From positions 2,232,001-2,296,000 of the forward strand of contig NZ_CP107989.1 of the NCBI RefSeq assembly GCF_041435015.1: 64,000 nucleotides of DNA, read 5' to 3'. The notes below the pieces were generated by a model. It was not told the origin of the DNA. It made no database searches and saw only the letters and a program-made list of their open reading frames with translations. The position numbers were made by a program, and so were the translations under genes. Origin of the DNA: Streptomyces canus. GTDB lineage: Bacteria > Actinomycetota > Actinomycetes > Streptomycetales > Streptomycetaceae. This document shows positions 26,753 through 35,507 of the stretch, one piece after another (the first letter of the stretch is position 1; every line of letters starts with the position of its first letter).

Positions 26753-27961
26753 ATGGAGTTCCGGCAGTCGAGCAAGCTCAGCGAGGTCTGTTACGAGATC
26801 CGCGGCCCGGTGATCGAGCACGCCGACGCACTGGAGGAGGCGGGCCACAGCGTGCTGCGCCTCAACACCGGCAACCCCGCGCTGTTCGGCTTCGAGGCGC
26901 CGGAGGAGATCCTCCAGGACATGATCCGGATGCTCCCGCAGGCGCACGGCTACACCGACTCCCGGGGTGTCCTCTCCGCCCGCCGCGCGGTAGCCCAGCG
27001 CTATCAGACCCTGGGCCTGGAGGTCGACGTCGACGACGTCTTCCTCGGCAACGGCATCTCCGAACTGATCTCGATGGCCGTACAGGCGCTGGTCGAGGAC
27101 GGCGACGAAATCCTCATCCCCGCCCCCGACTTCCCCCTCTGGACGGCGGTCACGACCCTCGCGGGCGGCAAGGCGGTGCACTACCTCTGCGACGAACAGG
27201 CCGACTGGTACCCGGACCTGGACGACATGGCGTCGAAGATCACGGACCGCACCAAGGCCGTGGTCATCATCAACCCGAACAACCCGACCGGCGCGGTCTA
27301 CCCGAAGGAGATCATCGAGGGCATCCTCGACCTCGCCCGCCGGCACGGCCTGATGGTCTTCGCCGACGAGATCTACGACCAGATCCTCTACGACGACGCC
27401 GTGCACCACTCCGTCGCCGCCCTCGCCCCCGATCTGGTCGTCCTGACCTTCTGCGGCCTGTCGAAGACGTACCGAGTGGCCGGCTTCCGCTCGGGCTGGC
27501 TGGTGATCACCGGCCCCAAGCAGCACGCCAAGAACTACGTCGAGGGCCTGACCATGCTGGCCTCCATGCGACTGTGCGCCAACGCGCCCGCGCAGTACGC
27601 CATCCAGGCCGCGCTCGGCGGCCGCCAGTCCATCCACGACCTGACCGCGCCCGGCGGACGCCTGTACGAACAGCGCACCGTGGCCTGGGAGAAGCTCAAC
27701 GAGATCCCCGGCGTCTCGTGTGTGAAGCCCAAGGGCTCGCTCTACGCCTTCCCACGGCTCGACCCCAAGGTCCACAAGATCCACGACGACGAGAAGTTCG
27801 TCCTGGACCTGCTGCTGCAGGAGAAGATCCAGGTCGTCCAGGGCACCGGCTTCAACTGGCCGACCCCGGACCACTTCCGCATCCTGACGCTGCCCCACGC
27901 ACAGGACCTGGAGGCGGCGATCGGGCGGATCGGGCGATTCCTGAGCGGGTACCGGCAGTAG
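26753..27961 (+). CDS. PLP-dependent aminotransferase (AlaA/AspC class I)
   Basis: This 402-residue fold-type I aminotransferase has LNTGNPALFGF, the cofactor-binding INPNNPTGAVY and FADEIYDQ, the Schiff-base lysine in FCGLSKTYR (Lys238) and the FRSGW arginine. It aligns best with AlaA-like alanine-glutamate transaminases in length and motifs. It is divergent from an HxlR regulator. Confidence 0.92.
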   Translation: MEFRQSSKLSEVCYEIRGPVIEHADALEEAGHSVLRLNTGNPALFGFEAPEEILQDMIRMLPQAHGYTDSRGVLSARRAVAQRYQTLGLEVDVDDVFLGNGISELISMAVQALVEDGDEILIPAPDFPLWTAVTTLAGGKAVHYLCDEQADWYPDLDDMASKITDRTKAVVIINPNNPTGAVYPKEIIEGILDLARRHGLMVFADEIYDQILYDDAVHHSVAALAPDLVVLTFCGLSKTYRVAGFRSGWLVITGPKQHAKNYVEGLTMLASMRLCANAPAQYAIQAALGGRQSIHDLTAPGGRLYEQRTVAWEKLNEIPGVSCVKPKGSLYAFPRLDPKVHKIHDDEKFVLDLLLQEKIQVVQGTGFNWPTPDHFRILTLPHAQDLEAAIGRIGRFLSGYRQ

Positions 27962-28048
27962 CTGGTGGTGCGGACGGGGTTCACGGGCGGGGAGAGCGGG
28001 GATGCCATGGAGTGCGGCCCCTGATCCCGGGGCCGGGGGGATCGGGGG

Positions 28049-30376
28049 ATGGGGGAACCCCAGATGTACTTGTCTCGTCGGCGTGCGCCGGGCACACACT
28101 CGTCGTTACGCGGCCGTCTCGCGCTGCTGGTCCTGCTCGTGGTGCTCGCGGGCGGCCCATGGGTGCAGCGGCCGCTCTCGGACTACTACACCAAGAAGTT
28201 CTACATAGAGCTGTCCGACAACAAGATCCTGCGCTGGCTCGTGGAGGCCGCGTTCCTGCCCCGCTGGGAGGTCTCCTCCGAACGGTACGGCGGCACGTCC
28301 TCGCTGGTCGTGAACGACCTCGCCGTCCTGGTCCTGCTCGCGGGACTCGTCTTCTTCGCCAGGCGGCTGTCGGCCCGCGGAACGTCGGGCCGGCTCCGCT
28401 GCCTCGCCGCGGGCGTGCTGGCGTCGGCGCTGGCCAACCTGGCGTGGTGGGGCATGCACGAGGCCTTCGTGGACAACGTGGTGCTCACGCCGGCCGACAC
28501 ACTGGTGAAGGACCTGCTGCGCAGCGCTCTCCTCTTCGGCCTCGCGGTCGGCGCGCTGCTCGCCCTCCTGACCGCCGGTCTCCCGGGAAAGGTCAGTACG
28601 GGCTCCGTCGGCGCCGTGACGGCGCCGCTCCGCCGCTGGAGAGAGGGAGGACTCGGCATGACGACCGAGCCGGTCCACATGCCGGTCGGGAGCGCTCCGG
28701 GTGACGTCACCCGGTATCTGTGCGCCGCGGCCTACGTGGACGAAGGATTCGCCGACCGCGTGGTGGAGGACGTCCTGGCCGACGAGGCGGGCGCGGTGGC
28801 CACCTCTCCCGACGTCGACCTGGTGACAGTCGTACGGCACTGTCTGACGGCACAGCAGATGCGGCACCGCAGGGATCAGCGCCTGACGGGCGCGTTCGCC
28901 CTCGTGGCCGTCTTCGCGCCCCTGTGGCTGCTGTTCGTCACGTTGTTCCTGTCGACCACCCGGCAGGCGGGTGGCCGGCCGAGCCTGGCCACCCGCGGCC
29001 GACACCAGCCCGCGGGCAGGGTGTTGGTGGGCACGGCTGTCGCGGCGGGCATCGCGGTGCTCCTCGCCTTCGGCCTCGGCGTCGCCATCTCGTCGCTGCC
29101 CACCCCCGCGTTCGTGAGCTGGCTGCTGGGCTCCTATCTGGCCGGGGTGCCGGCCGCCCTGGTGTCCGTCACGGCGGTGGCCCTCGCGTACGTGACGGTC
29201 GTACACCATGATCTCGCCGTCGACCGGCTGCTGCGCACGACCATGACCCGCGAGGCGTTCTCCCGGCAGCCCCGCCCGACCGTGCCGCCGCGGAAGTGGA
29301 TGGCCGAGCGGCTGGCGGCCATCCGGGAGGCGCAGGACGGGAACGTCACGGTCTACAGCGGGTTCACGCCCTTCCTCGGCTATTCACCGGCCGACTCGCA
29401 GTGGTCGCTCGCCGTGCCACTGCTGCCCGCCGCCGACCGCGTCGGCAGGGTCTCGCGTCCCGGCGGGCCTCAGCCGTTCACCGTCACCGAACTCGTCGAC
29501 CACGTACGCGCGCGGCTGTCGGCGACCGCCACGCGCGGCGTGACGGACGCGGCGGCGGACGGCGAGGCGGCCCTCGGCTCCCTCCTCGTGCAGGACCGGG
29601 TCTTCGCGAGCGGCACGGCCGTCGGTGACGACGAACGGTTCATCAGGTCCACGAGTCTCGCCCCGGCCGCCCGGCTGTCGGCCGACCAGGTCGAGCGGAT
29701 CGTGGAGCGTCCGACCGGCGCGGTCCGGCACTGTCTTGCGATCCACGTGCCGCTGTGGGGCGGGGACGTGGTGCCGACCGTGTTCCTGCACTTCTCGAAC
29801 GAGGGCAGAACACTCCACCTGCACTGCAGCAACCATGTGCTCGGCCCGGTGAGAGCCGACTACCACGTCGTGGACCGGCTGCGTGGGCCCCTCTCCCCCG
29901 CCGCGCGGCGGGGGCTGCTGCTGGACGCCGTCCCCCACACCGGCGGTGCCTTCTTCGCCGCTCCGTTCCGGGCGCTGCGGCAGGCCCGCTTCGAGGAACG
30001 GCACAGCAGACGCATGGGGGACGAGCTGAAGGCCCTGGAGCAGGACCCGGTCTACGACTTCGGCGCCCGGCTGAGCGTCCGGGAGCTGGCCGTGAGCCCG
30101 AACTTCCAGAACTACTTCCAGGTCGTGGACGCCGCACGGATCACGTCGCTGGTGGAGCGCCACACCCTCGCCGCGATCCGCGAGTTCCTCGACACGCACG
30201 GGTACGACATCGCCGACTTCCGCGCCCAGCAGCAGACCATCCTCAACCAGGGCCTCATCCAGCAGGGCGGCATGAGCATCATCGGCAACCAGGCGATCGG
30301 CAGCGGCGCGACCGCCACCCAGAACGTCCCGCAGCAGCCCGGCGCCGCCGCCCCCGTCGCCGGTTCCGGAAAGTAG
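28049..30376 (+). CDS. Large multi-pass membrane protein with C-terminal GNQAIG motif
   Basis: This 775-residue protein is not recognisable by family. About seven membrane segments are visible: near residues 23-40, 88-106, 115-135 and 152-175, then 280-303, 326-352 and 358-388. A cytosolic-type region of about 390 residues follows. The last 40 residues contain GGMSIIGNQAIGSGATATQN, which is echoed in the next gene. An internal ATG at 28658 (residue 204) has a strong GGGAGG site 8 bases upstream, so a shorter 572-residue product is possible; the gene may be a fusion of a four-helix protein with a second membrane protein. The alternative N-terminal start is 28064. Confidence 0.78.
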   Translation: MGEPQMYLSRRRAPGTHSSLRGRLALLVLLVVLAGGPWVQRPLSDYYTKKFYIELSDNKILRWLVEAAFLPRWEVSSERYGGTSSLVVNDLAVLVLLAGLVFFARRLSARGTSGRLRCLAAGVLASALANLAWWGMHEAFVDNVVLTPADTLVKDLLRSALLFGLAVGALLALLTAGLPGKVSTGSVGAVTAPLRRWREGGLGMTTEPVHMPVGSAPGDVTRYLCAAAYVDEGFADRVVEDVLADEAGAVATSPDVDLVTVVRHCLTAQQMRHRRDQRLTGAFALVAVFAPLWLLFVTLFLSTTRQAGGRPSLATRGRHQPAGRVLVGTAVAAGIAVLLAFGLGVAISSLPTPAFVSWLLGSYLAGVPAALVSVTAVALAYVTVVHHDLAVDRLLRTTMTREAFSRQPRPTVPPRKWMAERLAAIREAQDGNVTVYSGFTPFLGYSPADSQWSLAVPLLPAADRVGRVSRPGGPQPFTVTELVDHVRARLSATATRGVTDAAADGEAALGSLLVQDRVFASGTAVGDDERFIRSTSLAPAARLSADQVERIVERPTGAVRHCLAIHVPLWGGDVVPTVFLHFSNEGRTLHLHCSNHVLGPVRADYHVVDRLRGPLSPAARRGLLLDAVPHTGGAFFAAPFRALRQARFEERHSRRMGDELKALEQDPVYDFGARLSVRELAVSPNFQNYFQVVDAARITSLVERHTLAAIREFLDTHGYDIADFRAQQQTILNQGLIQQGGMSIIGNQAIGSGATATQNVPQQPGAAAPVAGSGK

Positions 30377-30385
30377 GAGGTCCTC

Positions 30386-30781
30386 ATGACGGGCAGCGAC
30401 GACCGGCGACAGGACCCTCCGGTCAACAACGGCCTCATGATCAGCGGGGGCACCCACTACGTCGGCAACCAGGCCGTGGGGCACGGCGCCCAGGCGTTCT
30501 CCGGCTCGGTCTCCTTCCAGCCGCAGGACGCCGAGCGTACGGCCGAACTGCTCGCGTACATCGAGCGGCTGCTCGAGGAGCACCGGGCGGCGCTCGCCGA
30601 TCCCGACGCGACCGGCAGGGAGCTGCGCCGCCTGCGCGAGGAACTGGACGAGGCCGAACCGCAGCCGACGGTCCTGCGGCGGGCCCTCGACCGCCTCAAC
30701 GAGTTCGTGCAGCCGGTGACGCCGCTCGTCGTCGCGGTGGGGCAGCTCGCGCAGTCGGTGCAGGGTCTGCCGGGGCTCTGA
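30386..30781 (+). CDS. Small cytosolic partner with N-terminal GNQAVG motif and helical domain
   Basis: This 131-residue protein starts 10 bases after the membrane protein. Residues 15-45 are Gly/Asn/Gln/Ser-rich and contain SGGTHYVGNQAVGHGAQAFS, matching the C-terminal tail of the upstream protein. Residues 48-128 are helical (ELLAYIERLLEEHRAAL through LRRALDRLNEFVQPV) and resemble the DUF5955-like protein at 16677-16961. It could be an adaptor that meets the membrane protein through the shared motif. Function unknown. Confidence 0.78.
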   Translation: MTGSDDRRQDPPVNNGLMISGGTHYVGNQAVGHGAQAFSGSVSFQPQDAERTAELLAYIERLLEEHRAALADPDATGRELRRLREELDEAEPQPTVLRRALDRLNEFVQPVTPLVVAVGQLAQSVQGLPGL

Positions 30782-30891
30782 GAGGTCCCAAGCGGCTGAG
30801 GGTTCCGGCGAGCGGCCGTCCGGCCCAGTCCGCCCTGCGAGCCCTCGGAGCGGTGTGGCACGGTGCTGGGAGTCGAGCGGGAAGGGCGCGC

Positions 30892-31491
30892 ATGGGTGAT
30901 CTCTTTCTGGTCCGGCACGGTGAGACCGAGTGGTCGCGGTCCGGGCGGCACACCGGCTGGTCGGACGTACCGCTGACCGGGCGCGGCCGGGAGGAGGCGC
31001 GCCGGCTGGTGCCGCTGATCCGCTCGCACCGCATCGGCGCCGCCTTCGTCAGCCCCCTGCAGCGGGCCCGGGAGACCGCGGAGCTCATCGGCCTGCACGA
31101 CCTGCGGATCGACGTCGATCTGCGCGAGTGGGACTACGGCGGCTACGAGGGCGTCACCACCGTCGAGATCCAGCGGGAGCGCCCGGACTGGTTCCTGTTC
31201 ACGGACGGGGTGGCACCCGGCCCGCCCGAGCACCCCGGGGAGAGCCCGGAGCAGGTCGGCGAACGGGCCGACCGCGTGCTGGCCAAGGTGGACGCGGCGC
31301 ACGCGAACACCGAGGGGTGCGTGGTGCTGGTGGCGCACGGCCATTTCCTCCGGGTCCTCACCGCCCGCCGGCTCGGGCTGCCGCCGTCGGCCGGTGCGCT
31401 GTTCCAGCTGGCGACGGGGACGGTGTGCCGGCTGGGGACGGAGCACGGGCGGCCGGTGATCGCGGGGTGGAATGTCAGACCCGGGTCGTAG
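30892..31491 (+). CDS. Histidine phosphatase family protein
   Basis: This 199-residue phosphoglycerate-mutase-like enzyme has the phosphohistidine motif LVRHGETEW (His9), SPLQRARET, and the second histidine in VLVAHGHFLRVL. Such enzymes remove phosphate from small sugars, nucleotides or proteins. The ATG at 30892 precedes the first motif by eight residues; the long frame upstream is out of frame with real genes there. Confidence 0.9.
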   Translation: MGDLFLVRHGETEWSRSGRHTGWSDVPLTGRGREEARRLVPLIRSHRIGAAFVSPLQRARETAELIGLHDLRIDVDLREWDYGGYEGVTTVEIQRERPDWFLFTDGVAPGPPEHPGESPEQVGERADRVLAKVDAAHANTEGCVVLVAHGHFLRVLTARRLGLPPSAGALFQLATGTVCRLGTEHGRPVIAGWNVRPGS

Positions 31492-31561
31492 TCTTCGAAT
31501 GGGCTGATCGCGTGAGCGTCTCGGCCCGTCGACCAGGCCGCTTTCCGGGGAGGTGCCCGTC

Positions 31562-32197
31562 ATGGCCCGACAGCCCACCGCCGCGCAGCGGCGTGTCATC
31601 GACGCCGCCGATCCCGTCACCGGTCGGCTGAGGGGCACCGACTCCCAGTTGGACGCGCTGGTCAAGCGCGGCCTGGCCTTCCGGCATCCGCGGCCGCCGC
31701 ACGACCATTTCCTGACCCCGACCGGGCACCGCGTACGGGAGTCGGTTCCGGCGGAGCCCGAGCAGTCCGCCGAGCGGGCCGCCGATTCGGCCACCGGTGT
31801 GTTCGCCGCGCGGATCGGCGGCGCGCAGGAAACCGCGGACACCGGTCCGGCCCGCGCGCGTGAGGTGCACAGCGCCTGGCAGGGATTGCTGGAGCTGCGC
31901 CGCATGACCAACCCCGACGGGGCCACGGACCGGCCCTGCGGCTGGGAGCGCGCGCATCTGGTGCAGTCGGCCGCGCTGGCGCTGGAGGCGGCCGGGCACC
32001 CGCCGGAAGCCGCGGACTCCTCCGGCTACCGGGTGCGCGCGACCCCGCAGCCCGAGGCCGTGGCCGTGCACGCGCCGGACGGCGAGGCGCTGCGGGCCTG
32101 CGCGATCACCCTGGAGGGGGCCGGCTGGCAGGTCGGCGAGTACACGGAACCACGGACCAGGGCCCGGTATCTGCTGGCCTCGCCACGCCGGGTGTAG
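31562..32197 (+). CDS. Hypothetical protein, 211 residues
   Basis: The ATG at 31562 has GGAGG about 9 bases upstream. The protein is soluble and rich in Ala, Arg and Glu. Its first 60 residues look like a small winged-helix-like region (AAQRRVIDAADPVTGRLRG through LTPTGHRVRES), and a later part contains VQSAALALEAAGH and ITLEGAGWQVGEY. I do not recognise the family. Confidence 0.7.
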   Translation: MARQPTAAQRRVIDAADPVTGRLRGTDSQLDALVKRGLAFRHPRPPHDHFLTPTGHRVRESVPAEPEQSAERAADSATGVFAARIGGAQETADTGPARAREVHSAWQGLLELRRMTNPDGATDRPCGWERAHLVQSAALALEAAGHPPEAADSSGYRVRATPQPEAVAVHAPDGEALRACAITLEGAGWQVGEYTEPRTRARYLLASPRRV

Positions 32198-32252
32198 GGG
32201 GCACATGTCAGGATCGGATCCAGCAACTGCCGTGACATGAGAGGGGATTGAC

Positions 32253-32669
32253 GTGAGCGAGCCGTTTTCCGTGCCGGTGACCGTCCGCGGGTACGAGACG
32301 GACGTACAGGGCCACCTCAACCAGAGCGTGTACCTCAACTACGCGGAGCACGCCCGCTGGTCACTGCTCAGGGCCGCCGGGATCACCCAGGCCGCACTCA
32401 TCGGGAGCGGGGTGGGTCCGGTGGCGCTGGAGACCACCATCCGCTACCTGCGCGAGCTGCTGGCCGGTGACAAGGTGGAGGTGACCTGCGCCTTCGAGTG
32501 GGGCGAGGGCAAGACCTTCCGCATACGGCAGACCGTCCGCAAGCAGGACGGCACCGTGGCGGCCGAGATCACCGCGGTCGGCGGGCTGATGGACCTCAAG
32601 GAGCGGCGCCTGGTCGCGAACGCGAGCGAGGTCCTCAAGGGGCTGGCCACGGACCCGGGCCTGTTGTAG
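32253..32669 (+). CDS. Acyl-CoA thioesterase (4HBT hotdog fold)
   Basis: This 138-residue single hotdog domain has the 4HBT active-site segment DVQGHLNQSVYLNYAEHARW (Asp17), in which the aspartate acts on the thioester. It is followed by the beta-sheet strands of the fold. The ATG or GTG context at 32253 follows GAGGGG. It probably hydrolyses acyl-CoA or a similar thioester. No biosynthetic neighbour points to a substrate. Confidence 0.88.
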   Translation: MSEPFSVPVTVRGYETDVQGHLNQSVYLNYAEHARWSLLRAAGITQAALIGSGVGPVALETTIRYLRELLAGDKVEVTCAFEWGEGKTFRIRQTVRKQDGTVAAEITAVGGLMDLKERRLVANASEVLKGLATDPGLL

Positions 32670-32816
32670 CTCAGGCCGGCTCCGGGTCCGGGTGGGGACG
32701 GTGGTCGCTGTCGGGGCGTTGGGGTGGGCTGCGGCTGTGCTCAGGCGCGAGGGCGGGTGTGCGCCGCCTTCGAATGTGCCGCGCTGTGTCGTCCCGCGAC
32801 GCGTATGCGTCGTGGC

Positions 32817-33701
32817 TCAGCCCCCGCCGGCCCGCGGGCGAAGTACCCCGCCGAACAGCCCTTTGTGGTCTTCCGCCCACTCCCGATACGTCCGCGCCGG
32901 ACGCCCCAGCACCTCCTCGACATCCCTGGTGACCACCGCGTTTCCGCCCTCGGCCACGAAGCGGACGCTCCGCAGCATCCCCTCCGCGGACTCCTCGCTC
33001 CAGCCCGAGGCGACCAGCAGTTCACGCGTCTGAGGCGGAGTCAGGTCACGGAGCTCCACAGGGCCGCCGAGCACCCCTGCCAGCGCGGCCGCCTGGTCCT
33101 GGGGGCTGAGCGTCTCGGGGCCGGTCAGGGTGTACGTCCGCCCCGCGTGCCCCGGACCGCCCAGCGCCGCGACCGCGATCTCGGCGACATCCCGCGGGTC
33201 CACGACCCCCTGCCGGCCCGAGCCCAGCATGTTCGGCACCGGCTCACCCGAGCGGAGCGCCTCCGCCCAGCTCAACGTGTTCGACGCGAAGGCGGACGGG
33301 CGCAGGATCACCCATTCCAGCCCACTTTCCCGGACCGCCTCCTCACCGCGTCCGTGCGCGATGCCACCCAGGCCCGTCCGGGAATCGCCCGCCATGATCG
33401 CCGAAAGCTTCACAACCCGCCGGACGCCCGCCGTCCGGGCCGCCTCGACCATCCCTCGGTCGCTGTCCCCGTCCTCCGGGCCGAAGACGCCCACGAGGAA
33501 GGCGCGGTCGACGCCCGCCATGGCCGCCGCCACCGAACCGACGTCACGGTGATGGCCCCGCGCCGCCTCCACGCCGGGCGGCCATTCGGCCGCGGCCCTC
33601 TCCGGGTCCCGCGTGAGCGCGCGCACCTTCTCTCCGCGCGCCACGAGCCGTCGTACTACCTCACTGCCGATGGTTCCGGTGGCACCTGTCACAAGGATCA
33701 T
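32817..33701 (-). CDS. NmrA-like NAD(P)-binding protein
   Basis: This 294-residue atypical SDR has the Rossmann motif VTGATGTIG (residues 4-12) at its N-terminus, the NmrA-type VDRAFLVGV and a C-terminal NmrA/quinone-oxidoreductase-like domain. No Tyr-X3-Lys pair is obvious, so it may be a redox sensor or a poorly active reductase. The ATG at 33701 is divergent from the AraC regulator at 33798. Confidence 0.87.
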   Translation of the reverse strand: MILVTGATGTIGSEVVRRLVARGEKVRALTRDPERAAAEWPPGVEAARGHHRDVGSVAAAMAGVDRAFLVGVFGPEDGDSDRGMVEAARTAGVRRVVKLSAIMAGDSRTGLGGIAHGRGEEAVRESGLEWVILRPSAFASNTLSWAEALRSGEPVPNMLGSGRQGVVDPRDVAEIAVAALGGPGHAGRTYTLTGPETLSPQDQAAALAGVLGGPVELRDLTPPQTRELLVASGWSEESAEGMLRSVRFVAEGGNAVVTRDVEEVLGRPARTYREWAEDHKGLFGGVLRPRAGGG

Positions 33702-33797
33702 GACCACCACCGTGCGCCCCGCGGGGCGCCGGACGATAGGAAATTCCGGCACGTTTCGCAGGCCCGAACCCCCCGGCCCCGCGCTTACGGTGGATAC

Positions 33798-34598
33798 GTG
33801 AGCGACTCCGTTTCCGGGCGGGCCCTGCGCACCCCCGACGAGCTGCGTCCGTGGATCACAGAGATCAAGGCCCTGGCCGTCGAGGGGGTGGATCCGCGGA
33901 AGCCGTTCGTCCAGCTGCCCGACCCCACGACCAAGGTGATCGTCCGCAGTGAGGGGCGGGGACGGCCCACCTTCCTGGTCTCCGGGCCCCGTGTCCGGGC
34001 CGGGTACCACGCGGGCAAGCGACAGGTGTCCTGCACGGAGGTGCGGCTGGCGCCGGGAGCCGTCCGGCCACTGCTCGGCGTCCCGGCCGTCGACCTCGTC
34101 GGGCGGATCGTCCCGCTGGGCGCGCTGCCGGGCCGGGCCGCGCGGCAACTGGCGTACGAACTCAGGTGGCTGGAGTCCGAAGAGGTCGTCGCCCGGCTCG
34201 CGGACGTCCTCCCTGGACTGCTGCCCACCGCGGCCGGCGGGACACGGACCGAGCTGCTGCGGGCCGCGGTCTCCGCGCTGTCCGTCCGCTCGGGGCACAT
34301 ACCCGGCCATGTCAGTGAAGTGGCTCGTGAACTCGCCGTCAGTGAGCGTCAGTTGCGCAACCTGTTCAGCGAGGGGGTCGGCCTCTCGCCGAAGCACTAC
34401 GCCCGCATCGACCGCGTCCGCGCCGTGCTCGCCCATGCCACCGAGCTGGCCTCGGCCGAACTGGCCGCCGTCACCGGCTACTACGACCAGTCCCACATGA
34501 CGTCCGACTTCCGCACCCTGATGGGCGTCCCGCCACGCTCCTACTTCACGGGACGGCTTCCCGCTCCCCGCTCCTGCCAGGTGATCGACAGACAGTGA
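33798..34598 (+). CDS. AraC-family transcriptional regulator
   Basis: This 266-residue protein has a C-terminal AraC domain: the first helix-turn-helix is in SEVARELAVSERQLRNLFSE, the second in YYDQSHMTSDFRTLMGVPPR. The N-terminal about 150 residues are a ligand-binding or dimerisation region of the DUF6597 type. The GTG start at 33798 is set by its distance from the divergent gene. Its stop overlaps the start of the chitosanase gene, which links the two by translation. Confidence 0.88.
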   Translation: MSDSVSGRALRTPDELRPWITEIKALAVEGVDPRKPFVQLPDPTTKVIVRSEGRGRPTFLVSGPRVRAGYHAGKRQVSCTEVRLAPGAVRPLLGVPAVDLVGRIVPLGALPGRAARQLAYELRWLESEEVVARLADVLPGLLPTAAGGTRTELLRAAVSALSVRSGHIPGHVSEVARELAVSERQLRNLFSEGVGLSPKHYARIDRVRAVLAHATELASAELAAVTGYYDQSHMTSDFRTLMGVPPRSYFTGRLPAPRSCQVIDRQ

Positions 34599-35416
34599 TG
34601 CGATTTCCCAGTGCCCTGCCCCGAACCGCCGCCCGCCGCACGCTGCTCGCCGTCCTCGGAGCCGGGGCGTTGAGCACCCAGCTGCCGTCCGAGGAGGCCG
34701 CGGACCCGACCGGGCTGGACGACCCGGACAAGAAGGACCTCGCGATGCGGCTGGTGTCCAGCGCGGAGAACTCGTCTCTGGACTGGCAGGCGCAGTACCC
34801 GTACATCGAGGACCTCGGGGACGGGCGCGGCTACACCGCCGGCATCATCGGTTTCTGCTCCGGTACGAGCGACATGCTGGCCCTGGTCGAGCTCTACACG
34901 CAGCGGGTCTCCGACAACCCCCTGGCCCCCTATCTGCCCGCCCTGCGCGCGGTGGACGGCACCGACTCGCACGACGGGCTGGACCCGGGCTTTCCTTCGG
35001 CCTGGCGGAAGGCGGCGCAGACCTCCGCGTTCCGCCGGGCGCAGCGGGACGAGCGGGACCGCGGCTACTTCGACCCGGCGGTCGCGTGTGCCAAGAAGGA
35101 CGGCCTCGGCACGCTCGGCCAGTTCGTCTACTACGACGCGATGGTCATGCACGGCCCCGGCACCGATGCCCTGAGCTTCGGCGGCATCCGTCGGCGGGCC
35201 CGCGAGGACGCGGACACCCCGACGGACGGCGGCGGTGAGATCGCCTATCTGCACGCCTTCCTGAACGCCCGGGTGTGGGCGATGAAGCAGGAGGCGGCGC
35301 ACAGTGACGTGAGCCGGGTCGAGACGGCCCAGCGGGTCTTCCTGGAGCAGGGCAATCTCGACCTGGACACACCGCTCAAGTGGAAGGTGTACGGGGACAG
35401 TTACGAGATCGGCTGA
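34598..35416 (+). CDS. Secreted GH46 chitosanase
   Basis: This 272-residue endo-chitosanase closely resembles the Streptomyces N174 enzyme. The catalytic acid is Glu57 in SSAENSSLDW and the base is Asp75 in IEDLGDGRGYT, equivalent to Glu22 and Asp40 there. A signal of about 35 residues with RR before a hydrophobic stretch (AARRTLLAVLGAGAL) suggests Tat or Sec export. The ATG at 34598 overlaps the AraC stop (TGATG); a GTG at 34595 would add one residue. Confidence 0.95.
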   Translation: MRFPSALPRTAARRTLLAVLGAGALSTQLPSEEAADPTGLDDPDKKDLAMRLVSSAENSSLDWQAQYPYIEDLGDGRGYTAGIIGFCSGTSDMLALVELYTQRVSDNPLAPYLPALRAVDGTDSHDGLDPGFPSAWRKAAQTSAFRRAQRDERDRGYFDPAVACAKKDGLGTLGQFVYYDAMVMHGPGTDALSFGGIRRRAREDADTPTDGGGEIAYLHAFLNARVWAMKQEAAHSDVSRVETAQRVFLEQGNLDLDTPLKWKVYGDSYEIG

Positions 35417-35507
35417 GCGGGGACGGCCTCCATGGGGTGGGTGGTGGCGGGGCTGGATGCAGTTGTTCCGCGTGTGTCAGGGACCTTTGCGCAGGCTGCT
35501 CGTTGAC

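Noticed and set aside
29755..30891. Forward open frame leading into the histidine phosphatase
   Set aside because: The sequence before 30892 is Arg/Pro-rich and overlaps the membrane protein and its partner in another frame; the phosphatase starts at its own ATG.
32817..34496. Extended reverse frame ahead of the NmrA-like gene
   Set aside because: The extra N-terminal part is antisense to the AraC gene, and the Rossmann motif begins right after ATG 33701.
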